From: Vibrio campbellii CAIM 519 = NBRC 15631 = ATCC 25920
GTDB taxonomy: Bacteria > Pseudomonadota > Gammaproteobacteria > Enterobacterales > Vibrionaceae
Length of the DNA: 64,000 nt
Assembly (NCBI RefSeq): GCF_002163755.1
Contig: NZ_CP015863.1
Location: 496,001 to 560,000 of the forward strand
Direction: 5' to 3'
Shown here: one piece after another, positions 17,179-25,930 of the stretch
How the letters are laid out: each line of letters opens with the position of its first letter
Numbering within the stretch: position 1 is the first letter of the stretch
Translations under genes and position numbers: made by a program
The notes under the pieces: model-generated
The model's database searches: none
What the model was told of the DNA's origin: nothing
Seen by the model: the letters and a program-made list of their open reading frames with translations, nothing else

Positions 17179-18443
17179 TGCAAGCACTATTAGACTGGGT
17201 TGAAAAACGAATTCCCGCGATGAATGCTTACAAAAAGCATTTGTCTGAATACCCAATGCCTAAGAACTTCAACTTTTGGTACCTTTTCGGTTCTCTGGCA
17301 ATGTTGGTACTGGTTAACCAAATCCTGACGGGTATTTGGCTTACGATGAACTATGTTCCTTCAGGTGAAGGCGCATTTGCTTCTGTCGAATACATCATGC
17401 GTGACGTTGATTTCGGTTGGTTGCTGCGCTACATGCACTCGACTGGTGCTTCGGCATTTTTCGTCGTTGTTTACCTACATATGTTCCGTGGTTTGATTTA
17501 CGGCTCATACCAAAAGCCTCGTGAGCTACTTTGGATCTTCGGTATGTTGATCTTTTTGGTTCTGATGGCAGAAGCATTCATGGGCTACCTACTGCCATGG
17601 GGCCAGATGTCCTACTGGGGTGCTCAGGTAATCATTTCTCTGTTTGGTGCGATTCCTGTTATTGGCGACGACCTAACGCTTTGGATCCGTGGTGACTACA
17701 TCATCTCTGGTGCAACGTTAAACCGCTTCTTCGCACTGCACGTTATTGCATTGCCTATCGTGCTACTTCTTCTTGTCGTACTACACGTGTTGGCGCTGCA
17801 CGAAGTTGGTTCTAATAACCCGGATGGTATCGAGACTAAGCTACCAAAAGGCTCGATGGGCGACGATTACCAAACGCAATTCAAGTTCCACGATTACTAC
17901 ACGAAGAAATACGACATCATCGACTCTATTCCTTTCCACCCTTACGGAACGGTTAAGGACTTGGTTGGTGTCGCTGGCTTCTTGTTCTTATTCTGTTACG
18001 TGCTGTTCTTTAACCCAGAGATGGGGGGATACTTCCTTGAGCCGCCTAACTTTGAAGCTGCAAACCCACTGAAGACGCCTGAGCACATTGCTCCTGTATG
18101 GTACTTCACTCCGTTCTATGCAATCTTGCGTGCGGTTCCAGACAAACTATTGGGTGTAATCTTTATGGGGGCGTCAATCGTAGTACTGTTTGCTCTACCT
18201 TGGTTGGACCGTTGTAAAGTACGTTCATACCGTTACCGTAGCAAATTTCACCTGTTGAATATTTTTCAATTCACTATCGCCTTTATCGCTCTGGGTATTT
18301 TGGGTGCACTGCCGGCAACGCCGCTGTACACAATTCTGTCTCAGATCTTTAGCTTGTGTTACTTCATGTTCTTTGTACTGCTGTTCTTCTACAGCAAAAA
18401 TGAAGCAACCAAACCATTACCAGAAAGGGTGACATTCAAATGA
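17178..18443 (+). CDS. petB: Ubiquinol-cytochrome c reductase, cytochrome b subunit
   Basis: Core membrane subunit of cytochrome bc1, holding the two b hemes and both quinone sites. The 421-aa protein has at least eight hydrophobic helices. Heme-ligand histidines lie in helices B (RYMHSTGASAFF, YLHMFRGL) and D (FFALHVIALPIV, VLHVLALHEVG). The quinol-site PEHIAPVWYF motif (a PEWY variant written PVWYF) is present after the third helix bundle. It overlaps petA by one base and petC by four, so translation is coupled. Confidence 0.97.
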   Translation: MQALLDWVEKRIPAMNAYKKHLSEYPMPKNFNFWYLFGSLAMLVLVNQILTGIWLTMNYVPSGEGAFASVEYIMRDVDFGWLLRYMHSTGASAFFVVVYLHMFRGLIYGSYQKPRELLWIFGMLIFLVLMAEAFMGYLLPWGQMSYWGAQVIISLFGAIPVIGDDLTLWIRGDYIISGATLNRFFALHVIALPIVLLLLVVLHVLALHEVGSNNPDGIETKLPKGSMGDDYQTQFKFHDYYTKKYDIIDSIPFHPYGTVKDLVGVAGFLFLFCYVLFFNPEMGGYFLEPPNFEAANPLKTPEHIAPVWYFTPFYAILRAVPDKLLGVIFMGASIVVLFALPWLDRCKVRSYRYRSKFHLLNIFQFTIAFIALGILGALPATPLYTILSQIFSLCYFMFFVLLFFYSKNEATKPLPERVTFK

Positions 18444-19177
18444 AGAAGTGGATTGTAATTCTATTTGCTATGTTGCCGTCTCTAGCGATGGCAGCGGGTG
18501 CCAATGTACCGCTAGACAAAGCGAACGTGGACCTATCGGATAAAGCTTCGCTGCAAAACGGCGCGAAGCTATTCATGAACTATTGTTTTGGTTGTCACTC
18601 AACGCAATACCAGCGTTACGAGCGAGTAGCGACGGACTTAGACATTCCTGCTGATCTAATGAAGGAAAACCTGATTTTTGACCCTGAAGCGAAAATCGGT
18701 GACCTAATGGTGAATGCGATGCCTGCGAAGCAAGCGGGCGATTGGTTTGGTGCTCCGCCACCGGATCTAACACTGGTTGCTCGAGTTCGTGGTGCAGACT
18801 GGCTGTACACTTACCTGCGCTCTTTCTATGTTGATCCATCTCGTCCATTCGGCGTGAACAACATTGTTTTCCCAAGTGTTGGTATGCCACACGTTCTTGA
18901 AGAGCTTCAAGGTATCCCGACGCCAGTTTACGGCACTAAAGTTGTGGACGGTGAAGAAGTACAAGTGGTTGTTGGTACTGAAACTAACGGTGCGGGTGAG
19001 CTAAGCTCTGGCGAATACGACAAAGCCGTTGGTGACCTAGTGAACTTCCTAGTCTACTCCGGTGACCCAGTTCAACTTGAACGTCATGCGCTTGGTTGGT
19101 GGGCAATGGGCTTCCTAGTTCTATTAACTATCGTTGTCGTGATGCTCAAGAAAGAGTATTGGCGTGATGTGCATTAA
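18440..19177 (+). CDS. petC: Ubiquinol-cytochrome c reductase, cytochrome c1
   Basis: Heme-c subunit of bc1, exposed to the periplasm and passing electrons to soluble cytochrome c. The 245-aa sequence has a Sec signal peptide (residues 1-18, ending AMA), the heme attachment motif CFGCH at residues 49-53, the likely sixth-ligand Met within the GMPHVLEELQG region, and a C-terminal membrane anchor (MGFLVLLTIVVVML) followed by a positive tail. ATGA overlap with petB. Completes the three-subunit operon and is followed by a terminator. Confidence 0.96.
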   Translation: MKKWIVILFAMLPSLAMAAGANVPLDKANVDLSDKASLQNGAKLFMNYCFGCHSTQYQRYERVATDLDIPADLMKENLIFDPEAKIGDLMVNAMPAKQAGDWFGAPPPDLTLVARVRGADWLYTYLRSFYVDPSRPFGVNNIVFPSVGMPHVLEELQGIPTPVYGTKVVDGEEVQVVVGTETNGAGELSSGEYDKAVGDLVNFLVYSGDPVQLERHALGWWAMGFLVLLTIVVVMLKKEYWRDVH

Positions 19178-19220
19178 TTGTGCTATCATACTGTGCTAAT
19201 TCCCAATTTTAATTGCTGGA

Positions 19221-19247
19221 TAATGGAGGCTTAGCCTCCATTATTTT
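19221..19247 (+). terminator. Terminator of petABC
   Basis: Perfect 10-bp stem TAATGGAGGC-tta-GCCTCCATTA followed by TTTTTA. Confidence 0.85.
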
Positions 19248-19273
19248 TATTTGTAAGTGTACTGGAGGGCTCC

Positions 19274-19909
19274 ATGGCTGTAGCTGCCAATAAACGTTCT
19301 GTGATGACTCTTTTCTCAAGTGCATCAGATTTGTATAGCCATCAGGTTCGCATCGTACTAGCTGAAAAAGGCGTAAGTGTTGAAGTTGAGCTTGTTGATG
19401 AAGCTAACCTTCCTGCTGAGCTTGTTGAATTAAACCCATACAAATCAGTGCCAACTCTTGTTGACCGTGAGCTAGCTCTTTACGATTCAAAAATCATCAT
19501 GGAGTATCTGGACGAGCGTTTCCCTCATCCACCTCTAATGCCTGTTTACCCAGTTGCTCGTGGTAACAGCCGTCTGATGATGTACCGTATTGAACGCAAC
19601 TGGTACTCACTCGCTGAAAAAGTTGTTAAGGGTAACGCTGAAGAATCAGAAAAAGCACGTACCAAACTACGTAATGATCTTCTGACTCTTGCACCAATCT
19701 TTGCTGAGTACGAGTACTTCATGAGCGAAGAGTTCAGCCTAATCGATTGTTACCTAGCTCCACTATTGTGGCGTCTGCCTCAACTAGGTATCGAGCTTGT
19801 AGGCCCTGGTTCAAAAGAGATCAAAGTTTACATGAACCGCGTATTTGAACGTGATTCATTCCTTGCATCTCTAACTGAAGCTGAACGTGAAATGCGCCTA
19901 GTTCGCTAA
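19274..19909 (+). CDS. sspA: Stringent starvation protein A (SspA)
   Basis: Glutathione-transferase-fold protein that binds RNA polymerase and modulates stationary-phase and acid-stress transcription. The 211-aa sequence has the N-terminal thioredoxin-like half (MTLFSSASDLYSHQVRI, NPYKSVPTLVD) and the helical C-terminal half (IDCYLAPLLWRLPQLGI). The SspA-specific surface segment HPPLMPVYPVAR follows the GST N-domain. The ATG is preceded by a strong GGAGGG. It lies 19 nt upstream of sspB, the standard sspAB operon. Confidence 0.95.
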   Translation: MAVAANKRSVMTLFSSASDLYSHQVRIVLAEKGVSVEVELVDEANLPAELVELNPYKSVPTLVDRELALYDSKIIMEYLDERFPHPPLMPVYPVARGNSRLMMYRIERNWYSLAEKVVKGNAEESEKARTKLRNDLLTLAPIFAEYEYFMSEEFSLIDCYLAPLLWRLPQLGIELVGPGSKEIKVYMNRVFERDSFLASLTEAEREMRLVR

Positions 19910-19928
19910 GCGGCTCAGATAACACGTT

Positions 19929-20408
19929 ATGGATATTGCAAAAATGACTGCTCGCCGCCCGTACATGCTTCGTGCATTTTATGATTGGCTAGTAGACAAC
20001 GACTTAACTCCGCACTTGGTTGTAGATGCAACTATGCCAGGTGTGCGTGTACCAGTTGAGTTTATTCAAGATGGTCAAATCATTCTGAATATTGCTCCAC
20101 GTGCTGTTGGTCAACTTGAGTTGGGTAATGATGCGATTACCTTCCATGCCCGCTTCAGTGGTCGCCCACATTCAGTGATCGTGCCTGTGTACGCTGTACA
20201 AGCGATTTACGCACGTGAGAATGGCGCTGGTACCATGTTTGAACCGGAAGAAGCGTACACTCACATTGAAGAAGAAGGCATTGTTGAAGAAGAACAATCG
20301 CCGACTTTCACTACCGTGAGTGACGAATCAGAAAGCGTGGACTCGGAGTCTGAAGAGGAAGAAGCACCTCGCCCGAAAGGCAGACCAAGCTTACGAGTTA
20401 TCAAATAA
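19929..20408 (+). CDS. sspB: ClpXP protease specificity-enhancing factor SspB
   Basis: Adaptor that delivers ssrA-tagged proteins and other substrates to ClpXP. The 159-aa protein has the conserved substrate-binding domain (residues 1 to about 112, RRPYMLRAFYDWLVDN; MPGVRVPVEFI), a long acidic flexible linker, and a C-terminal ClpX-binding tail GRPSLRVIK. That tail is the docking peptide and is intact. The second ATG is at residue 6; the first is kept because it matches the length of the E. coli N-terminus. It follows sspA and ends in a terminator. Confidence 0.95.
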   Translation: MDIAKMTARRPYMLRAFYDWLVDNDLTPHLVVDATMPGVRVPVEFIQDGQIILNIAPRAVGQLELGNDAITFHARFSGRPHSVIVPVYAVQAIYARENGAGTMFEPEEAYTHIEEEGIVEEEQSPTFTTVSDESESVDSESEEEEAPRPKGRPSLRVIK

Positions 20409-20436
20409 AAAAGCAGCGTGAATACGCTGCTTTTTT
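20407..20436 (+). terminator. Terminator of sspAB
   Basis: AAGCAGCGT-gaat-ACGCTGCTT stem followed by a six-T run. Confidence 0.9.
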
Positions 20437-20509
20437 CTTACCTATTTTTCGATTCAAGCAATGAAACGGCTAGCCACTGAAGTTATTGCCGTCACCTGAT
20501 GCCAATGGC

Positions 20510-21169
20510 TTAGTTTGCTTGTCCATCTATTTCTTTCACAGTGACTTCTTCTGTCACTGCCGTCTCAGAGTTCGCTGCTTCTGGCTCTTCTACTTCTAAC
20601 GGCTTTTCATCGCCATACTGGAAGCCCTTAACGACCTGCTTCACGCCAGAAATATTACGTGCAATCTCTGTTGCTCTCTCGCTTTGTGCTGGTGTTACGT
20701 AACCAAATAGGAACACGTCGCTGTCTTCGGTGATGACTTTCACTTTCACACCGTTGAGCTCACTGTCCGTCAGCAGCGCAGACTTCACTTTGGTTGTGAT
20801 CCAACTGTCGTTGCTGATTTGTGTGACGCTGAGAGGTTCTTTTTGTTTGATTTGGTTGTGAATGTTCTTCACACCTTTCACTTCACGGGCTTTGTTTTCA
20901 AACTCGTTAATCAAGTCTTGAGTAGGAGCTTGGCCCATTAGGACTACGGTGCCATTGTATGAGCTGGCCACGACGCGGGCTTTTCCTTTAAAAGGTGCTT
21001 TATTCCCGATCGCTGCGACTTCGAATTCAATGTTGTTGTCTTGCCAAATTTCTTTGGTGGTACGGGTATCCGTGACGATATTAGCCGTAGTGGCTGCACC
21101 TGCAATAAACAAACCTGCACAGCCGCTCATGCTGAGCGCGGCACATAAAATGACAAGACTACGTATCAT
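20510..21169 (-). CDS. dolP: BON-domain outer-membrane lipoprotein DolP (YraP)
   Basis: Lipoprotein of the outer membrane inner leaflet involved in membrane integrity and division-site localisation in E. coli. The 219-aa precursor has a lipobox LSMSGC with the lipidated Cys at residue 17, then two BON domains (about 50-115 and 125-195; ARVVASSYNGTVVLMGQAP and KVITEDSDVFLFGYVT). An acidic tail of about 25 residues (EVEEPEAANSETAVTEE) extends beyond the second BON domain and is not in E. coli DolP (about 191 aa). It is last in lpoA-yraN-diaA-dolP, the same order as E. coli. Confidence 0.93.
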   Translation of the reverse strand: MIRSLVILCAALSMSGCAGLFIAGAATTANIVTDTRTTKEIWQDNNIEFEVAAIGNKAPFKGKARVVASSYNGTVVLMGQAPTQDLINEFENKAREVKGVKNIHNQIKQKEPLSVTQISNDSWITTKVKSALLTDSELNGVKVKVITEDSDVFLFGYVTPAQSERATEIARNISGVKQVVKGFQYGDEKPLEVEEPEAANSETAVTEEVTVKEIDGQAN

Positions 21170-21190
21170 AATTTTAAACTCTCAATTCAG

Positions 21191-21781
21191 TTATTCTTCG
21201 TGAGCTGGGAAAAGTACTTGGTCGATTAGATCACACAGGCAGTGAAGTGTCACCATGTGTACTTCGTGAATGCGCGCTGTGCGATGTGATGGGATTCGAA
21301 TTTCAACATCATTCTCGCCGAGTAGGCCGGCCATCTCACCGCCATCCTTACCTGTTAGAGCAATGATGGTCATGTCACGTGTTACCGCCGCTTCCATTGC
21401 TTTGGTGACGTTCTTGCTGTTACCGCTGGTCGAAATTGCCAGAAGGATGTCGCCAGGTTCGCCAAATGCGCGTACTTGCTTAGAGAAGATCTCTTGGTAG
21501 TGGTAATCGTTCGCTACCGCAGTCAATGTTGTGTTGTCTGCTGTTAAAGCCATCGCTGGAAGGCTAGGGCGTTCAGTTTCGAATCGGTTCAAAAGGCAAG
21601 AGACAAACTGTTGCGAGTTCGAGGCACTGCCACCGTTGCCACAGCATAGGATTTTATTGCCATTGAGTAGGCTCGACACCATTGCTTGAGCGGCGTGAGT
21701 GATGGCATCTGGCAGCGCTTCTGCTGCCGCAATTTGAATTTGAATACTTTCTGTAAAACTGTCTTTAATGCTGTCTAGCAT
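21191..21781 (-). CDS. diaA: DnaA initiator-associating protein DiaA
   Basis: SIS-fold protein that forms tetramers and binds DnaA to promote timely replication initiation. The 196-aa sequence has the SIS signature (ILCCGNGGSASNSQQF; LLAISTSGNSKNV; TGKDGGEMAG). It is close in sequence to the heptose isomerase GmhA, and the two can be confused. Placement between yraN and dolP and the C-terminal HMVTLHCLCDLIDQVLFP favour DiaA. It begins 3 nt after yraN ends, indicating co-translation. Confidence 0.92.
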   Translation of the reverse strand: MLDSIKDSFTESIQIQIAAAEALPDAITHAAQAMVSSLLNGNKILCCGNGGSASNSQQFVSCLLNRFETERPSLPAMALTADNTTLTAVANDYHYQEIFSKQVRAFGEPGDILLAISTSGNSKNVTKAMEAAVTRDMTIIALTGKDGGEMAGLLGENDVEIRIPSHRTARIHEVHMVTLHCLCDLIDQVLFPAHEE

Positions 21782-21784
21782 CGT

Positions 21785-22153
21785 TTATCCTTCAGAGATT
21801 GCATTTTGTATCCAGTTGATGTCTCGACCACTGTCGTGAATGGCGACCACATCAAACCGATAATCGATATTGTACGCCGAGCGTTTTTGCTGGCTTAGCC
21901 AAATTTGGGCTGTTTTGACTAGTTTACGCATTTTTGCGCGGGTGACCATTTCTGCTGCTGAGCCAAAGCTATCATTCTTACGATATTTGACCTCAACAAA
22001 GACGATAGTTTCACCTTGTTGGAAGATTAAATCAATTTCGCCGAATTTAGTCAGAAAATTTTGATCTAAAAAGCGCAAACCCTGGCGCTGCAAATACTGC
22101 TTCGCCAGGGTTTCGTATTGATTACCAATTTGTCGCTTACTAAAGAGCCCCAC
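21785..22153 (-). CDS. yraN: UPF0102 endonuclease-like protein YraN
   Basis: Small predicted nuclease-fold protein of unknown cellular role. The 122-aa sequence carries the restriction-endonuclease-like core: GEIDLIFQQ (Glu and Asp) and IVFVEVKYRKN (Glu-x-Lys), which is the family hallmark. Its start overlaps the 3' end of lpoA by 14 nt, so it is translated from the same message. No catalytic residue of the core appears missing. Confidence 0.92.
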   Translation of the reverse strand: MGLFSKRQIGNQYETLAKQYLQRQGLRFLDQNFLTKFGEIDLIFQQGETIVFVEVKYRKNDSFGSAAEMVTRAKMRKLVKTAQIWLSQQKRSAYNIDYRFDVVAIHDSGRDINWIQNAISEG

Positions 22154-23951
22154 GCTCAGCCCAGTCTAGCTCACGTTCAACAACACAATTATTGTTAATG
22201 CTTAGTATACCAGTTTGACCGCTAACCGAGTAACCCGGTAGAAGCTTCATTTGTGGTAGCTCGCCGATCAGCTTGTATGCATCCATACCTAGCGCTTCAA
22301 GGCGTTTTTCCATGTTGGATTGATCTGGCCATAGCTCATTCATTTCTGCCGCGATGGTTGGATCTGGGTTAATCAACATCGGAATGTCGCTGTATGCTAC
22401 ACCAGAAAGGTCTTCATACGTCGTACCACCGCTGTTACTGCGTGAGTTGGAGAATAGTTTAGGTGGCTTCGCATCAGGGTTAATCGCCACTTCAATAAAT
22501 GGCTTGATTAGCGTGAGTTCAGAGCTACGAGCAACAATGTAAACCGCATCCACATCACGACGGCTACGTGGTGGGCTTTCTAATGAAATGCGCATCAGAG
22601 ACTGCATTTGTGCGATACGCTGTTGGCTCTCTTGTAGGCCAAATACGTTGTTGATGTTCTTCTGCAGCTGGCGTTTGTCACCAAAATAGCTTGAAGCCAC
22701 TTTGTTTGAGCTGTACTTGCGCCATTCTTCATTAAACGCTTCAACCACGCGCTGACCGTAAGCACCGTTCGGTGCCAAAATCATTGGGAATTGGTAGCCT
22801 TGATTGAACAAGTACTTCGCCGCTTGCGCCACTTCTTGCTCTGGAGACAGTGCTAGGTAACACATGTCAGTACCCGGTTGAACGTCTTCAGGAATGTTCA
22901 ATGCAAGAGCTGGGATTTTTACGCCAGTTTCAGAACCATCAAAGGTCGCTTGTAGTTTCTCTACGTTTTCTTTTTGCAGAGGACCCACAACAAAATCGAT
23001 GTTCTCGTTGATCAGGCGTTGCTTGATTTGATCCGCACTGTAAGCGTGGGTATCAATGACTGTTAAGGTTGCGCTCGGCTCGCGCATGTCATCGTTCATC
23101 ATCGCAAAAATGAAGCCATCACGGATCAACTGAGCTTGCGGAGCAAACTTACCAGTTAGAGGCAACAGTAGCGCCGTGTTGTTTGGCTTAACGATTTCTA
23201 AAGATAAGATGTTTTGGATTTCAGCGGGTGTGTAAACGGCTGCTGGGTGTGAAGGGTTTTCACTTAGCCAGCGCTCAAGGGTGTTTTTCAGCTGAGGAAT
23301 ATTACTTGAAAGCGTCTTTGCATAAATAGCTAGCTGTAACCAGCCATCAAGAACATCTTCGTTTGGTTCGGTTTGCAGTGATGTCAGTTCGCTCTCTGAG
23401 TAGCTGCCAAAGTTCATCCAAATACGGCTAGAGATTTCACGTTGCTCGGCAGACGAAGCATATTGACCTTGTGCGACTAGCTGGCGGTTTGCTTCGAATG
23501 GTTGGTTCAAGCTTTGGTAAGCATCCGCACGCAGCTCATAATAGTCTTTCCACTGTTCGCTCGGTAGTTTCCACCAAGGTTTAAAGTTCAGTGTTTGTAG
23601 CAATTGAGAGTAATTGCCTTGCTTTTGCTGTATGGTCGCACGGGCTAATTGCCACTCGGCTTGTTGAACTTCGGTCAATTGTTGACGAGAAAGACGTTTG
23701 ATCAGCAGTTCCGCTTGATCCAATTTGTTTGCTTGGATGGCTGCTTTGGTCGCCATGATCAACCAGTCGTTTTGCAAGCTGCCTTCGGTGCTATCCGCTT
23801 GAATCATGTAGTTCTGAACAGACTGTGTCGGCTCAAGTGTAATGTCTACGCTGTCTGGTTGTCGCGGGCCTGAAGAACAGGCTGCGAGCGTAATTGCCAG
23901 TGCAACAGGAGTGAGTAAGCGTGGTACACTGAGTCTCTTATGGTTCATCAT
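22140..23951 (-). CDS. lpoA: Penicillin-binding protein activator LpoA
   Basis: Outer-membrane lipoprotein that reaches through the peptidoglycan to stimulate PBP1A. The 603-aa precursor has lipobox TLAAC with Cys25, an N-terminal TPR-like helical domain (to about residue 255) and a C-terminal periplasmic-binding-protein-like domain (NNTALLLPLTGKFAPQAQLIRDG; PMILAPNGAYGQRV). Length fits Vibrio LpoA, slightly shorter than E. coli (678). It is the first gene of the four-gene minus-strand operon and is divergent from rsmI across 68 bp. Confidence 0.94.
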   Translation of the reverse strand: MMNHKRLSVPRLLTPVALAITLAACSSGPRQPDSVDITLEPTQSVQNYMIQADSTEGSLQNDWLIMATKAAIQANKLDQAELLIKRLSRQQLTEVQQAEWQLARATIQQKQGNYSQLLQTLNFKPWWKLPSEQWKDYYELRADAYQSLNQPFEANRQLVAQGQYASSAEQREISSRIWMNFGSYSESELTSLQTEPNEDVLDGWLQLAIYAKTLSSNIPQLKNTLERWLSENPSHPAAVYTPAEIQNILSLEIVKPNNTALLLPLTGKFAPQAQLIRDGFIFAMMNDDMREPSATLTVIDTHAYSADQIKQRLINENIDFVVGPLQKENVEKLQATFDGSETGVKIPALALNIPEDVQPGTDMCYLALSPEQEVAQAAKYLFNQGYQFPMILAPNGAYGQRVVEAFNEEWRKYSSNKVASSYFGDKRQLQKNINNVFGLQESQQRIAQMQSLMRISLESPPRSRRDVDAVYIVARSSELTLIKPFIEVAINPDAKPPKLFSNSRSNSGGTTYEDLSGVAYSDIPMLINPDPTIAAEMNELWPDQSNMEKRLEALGMDAYKLIGELPQMKLLPGYSVSGQTGILSINNNCVVERELDWAERGAL

Positions 23952-24019
23952 TGCCGTGAGTTCTCTATAATTTTGTACAAAATTGTCTCTATATTAATCG
24001 TTGAAGTGATGGTAAACAA

Positions 24020-24883
24020 ATGACAGATAAAAATAAGTTGCCGAATGAGGGGCCAACTCTCTACATCGTACCGACTCCAATCGGAAATTTAGCGGATATC
24101 ACACAACGTGCTATCGAAGTTCTGTCGAATGTGGACATCATTGCCGCTGAGGATACTCGACATACGGGCAAATTACTGTCTCACTTCAATATTCAAACCA
24201 AAACTTTCGCGCTACACGATCATAATGAGCAGCAAAAGGCGCAAGTTTTAGTTGAAAAGCTACTATCAGGTCAGTCAATTGCATTGGTCTCTGACGCTGG
24301 TACGCCGCTAATAAGCGATCCAGGATACCACTTGGTAACAAAATGTCGTCAAGCGGGCGTAAGAGTTGTGCCTCTTCCTGGTGCGTGTGCGGTCATCACA
24401 GCGTTAAGTGCATCGGGCTTACCTTCTGATCGCTTCAGTTTTGAAGGATTTCTACCACCGAAAAGCAAAGGCCGTAAAGATAAGTTTTTGGAAATTGCGT
24501 CAGTGGAACGCACTTGTATCTTCTATGAATCACCGCATCGCATTTTAGACTCTCTACAAGATATGTTAGACGTTCTTGGTCCAGAACGAGAAGTTGTCTT
24601 GGCGCGAGAGCTAACCAAAACCTTTGAAACCATTCAGGGAATGCCGTTAGGCGAACTGATTGAGTGGGTAAAAAGCGATGATAACCAACAGCGCGGTGAG
24701 ATGGTTCTGCTTATCCACGGCCACCGCGATTCAACTGAAGATACGTTGCCAGATGAAGCAACCCGTACGCTGGGCATATTGACGAAAGAGCTGCCATTGA
24801 AGAAAGCCGCAGCACTTGCCGCAGAGATCTACAGCCTCAAGAAAAACGCACTGTATAAGTGGGGCTTGGAGAATCTTGGCTAG
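24020..24883 (+). CDS. rsmI: 16S rRNA 2'-O-ribose C1402 methyltransferase RsmI
   Basis: SAM-dependent methyltransferase that modifies C1402 in the decoding centre of 16S rRNA. The 287-aa sequence belongs to the tetrapyrrole methylase superfamily: LYIVPTPIGNLADIT near residue 15, AAEDTRHTGKLL near residue 42, ALVSDAGTPLISDPG near residue 88 and VVPLPGACAVITALSASG near residue 115. FYESPHRI and LARELTKTFE are RsmI-specific. It is divergent from lpoA, the arrangement seen in E. coli. Its terminator lies in the repeat-rich spacer downstream. Confidence 0.96.
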   Translation: MTDKNKLPNEGPTLYIVPTPIGNLADITQRAIEVLSNVDIIAAEDTRHTGKLLSHFNIQTKTFALHDHNEQQKAQVLVEKLLSGQSIALVSDAGTPLISDPGYHLVTKCRQAGVRVVPLPGACAVITALSASGLPSDRFSFEGFLPPKSKGRKDKFLEIASVERTCIFYESPHRILDSLQDMLDVLGPEREVVLARELTKTFETIQGMPLGELIEWVKSDDNQQRGEMVLLIHGHRDSTEDTLPDEATRTLGILTKELPLKKAAALAAEIYSLKKNALYKWGLENLG

Positions 24884-24909
24884 AAGTTTGTAGAGCGCTA
24901 ACGCTTCGG

Positions 24910-25157
24910 GAACGCTTCGCTTCGAGAGTCGGGAATCGAGAAGTGCGCATTGGTCGTTTCCTGCAAGAGCCTTTAGTTTACAGAGCTATTTGGATAAGAC
25001 TAATAAGGGGAGTCGTTAACGCGGCTCCCTTTTTGTTTGATGAGCTCTCGCGCTTTTAGAATGCTTCGCTTCGAGAGGTGCGCGTTGGTAGTTTCCTGTG
25101 TGAGGGCAGTTTGCTTTTAGGTTTACATAGATAAGGCTAATAAAGTGCGTTGTTAAT
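24910..25157. repeat. Imperfect direct duplication of about 100-110 bp downstream of rsmI
   Basis: Copy 1 is 24910-25020 and copy 2 is 25059-25157. Both open with GAAYGCTTCGCTTCGAGAG, share GTGCGCRTTGGT and GTTTCCTG in the middle, and end with GATAAGRCTAATAA and GTYGTTAA. The copies have diverged clearly between these blocks. No coding sequence is supported in either. Confidence 0.65.
25006..25035 (+). terminator. Terminator of rsmI
   Basis: GGGAGTCG-ttaacg-CGGCTCCC stem (one G-U pair) followed by TTTTTGTTT, about 120 nt after the rsmI stop, at the 3' edge of repeat copy 1. Confidence 0.7.
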
Positions 25158-25215
25158 ATGGCTATGCATTTATTTTCCAACTTTACTTTCAAAGTCCCTC
25201 TCGGAGCATCATGTT

Positions 25216-25263
25216 CCCGAATCCCGAATCCCGAATCCCGAATCCCGAATCCCGAATCCCGAA
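25216..25263. repeat. Tandem 7-bp array (CCCGAAT)n
   Basis: Six perfect CCCGAAT units followed by a partial CCCGAA, 48 bp in all. The short unit and lack of spacers exclude a CRISPR array. Such arrays vary by slippage. Confidence 0.9.
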
Positions 25264-25283
25264 ACGCAGTTCTCCACTTTCTT

Positions 25284-25330
25284 TCTCTCGGAGCGAAGCG
25301 TTCTCGCCTCCCGAAACGAAGTGCCTCTAT
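25284..25330. repeat. Inverted, diverged copy of the rsmI-downstream repeat end
   Basis: The segment CTCTCGGAGCGAAGCGTTCT and the following CCCGAAACGAAG resemble the reverse complement of the opening of repeat copy 1 (24902-24928). The 24.9-25.3 kb block is therefore bounded by inverted ends. Confidence 0.45.
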
Positions 25331-25387
25331 GTATCGCTGTCTTTTTGACCACTTAACCAACCATTTTCAGCAATTCTGTGATCTCAC

Positions 25388-25416
25388 TAGACTCTGGGGG
25401 GATAACTCTATACAAT
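25388..25416 (+). promoter_or_regulatory. Candidate rnpB promoter
   Basis: TAGACT (25388-25393), 17-nt spacer, TACAAT (25411-25416), followed after 8 nt by the expected RNase P RNA 5' end at 25425. A G-run sits in the spacer. Confidence 0.6.
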
Positions 25417-25424
25417 CCGCCCTC

Positions 25425-25855
<431 letters not shown>

Positions 25856-25860
25856 TCGAG

Positions 25861-25893
25861 ACCCATCTCTACTTCGGTAGTGATGGGTTTTTT
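25861..25893 (+). terminator. Terminator of rnpB
   Basis: ACCCATC and GATGGGT outer stem enclosing CTAC-ttcg-GTAG, followed by a run of T. Confidence 0.92.
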
Positions 25894-25901
25894 GCATTTA
25901 A

Positions 25902-25930
25902 TTGACGCAAACTATGTCATTACCAATAAA
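25902..25930 (+). promoter_or_regulatory. Candidate promoter at the head of the dcw cluster
   Basis: TTGACG (25902-25907), 17-nt spacer, AATAAA (25925-25930); inferred start about 95 nt before rsmH. Just downstream is a palindrome, GTCTAA-ct-TTAGAC (25947-25960). Confidence 0.4.

Noticed and set aside
21191..21781. GmhA (sedoheptulose 7-phosphate isomerase) instead of DiaA
   Set aside because: The fold is shared, but the position between yraN and dolP and the overall sequence fit DiaA better.
25216..25263. Possible CRISPR array
   Set aside because: The unit is 7 bp with no spacers; it is a simple tandem repeat.
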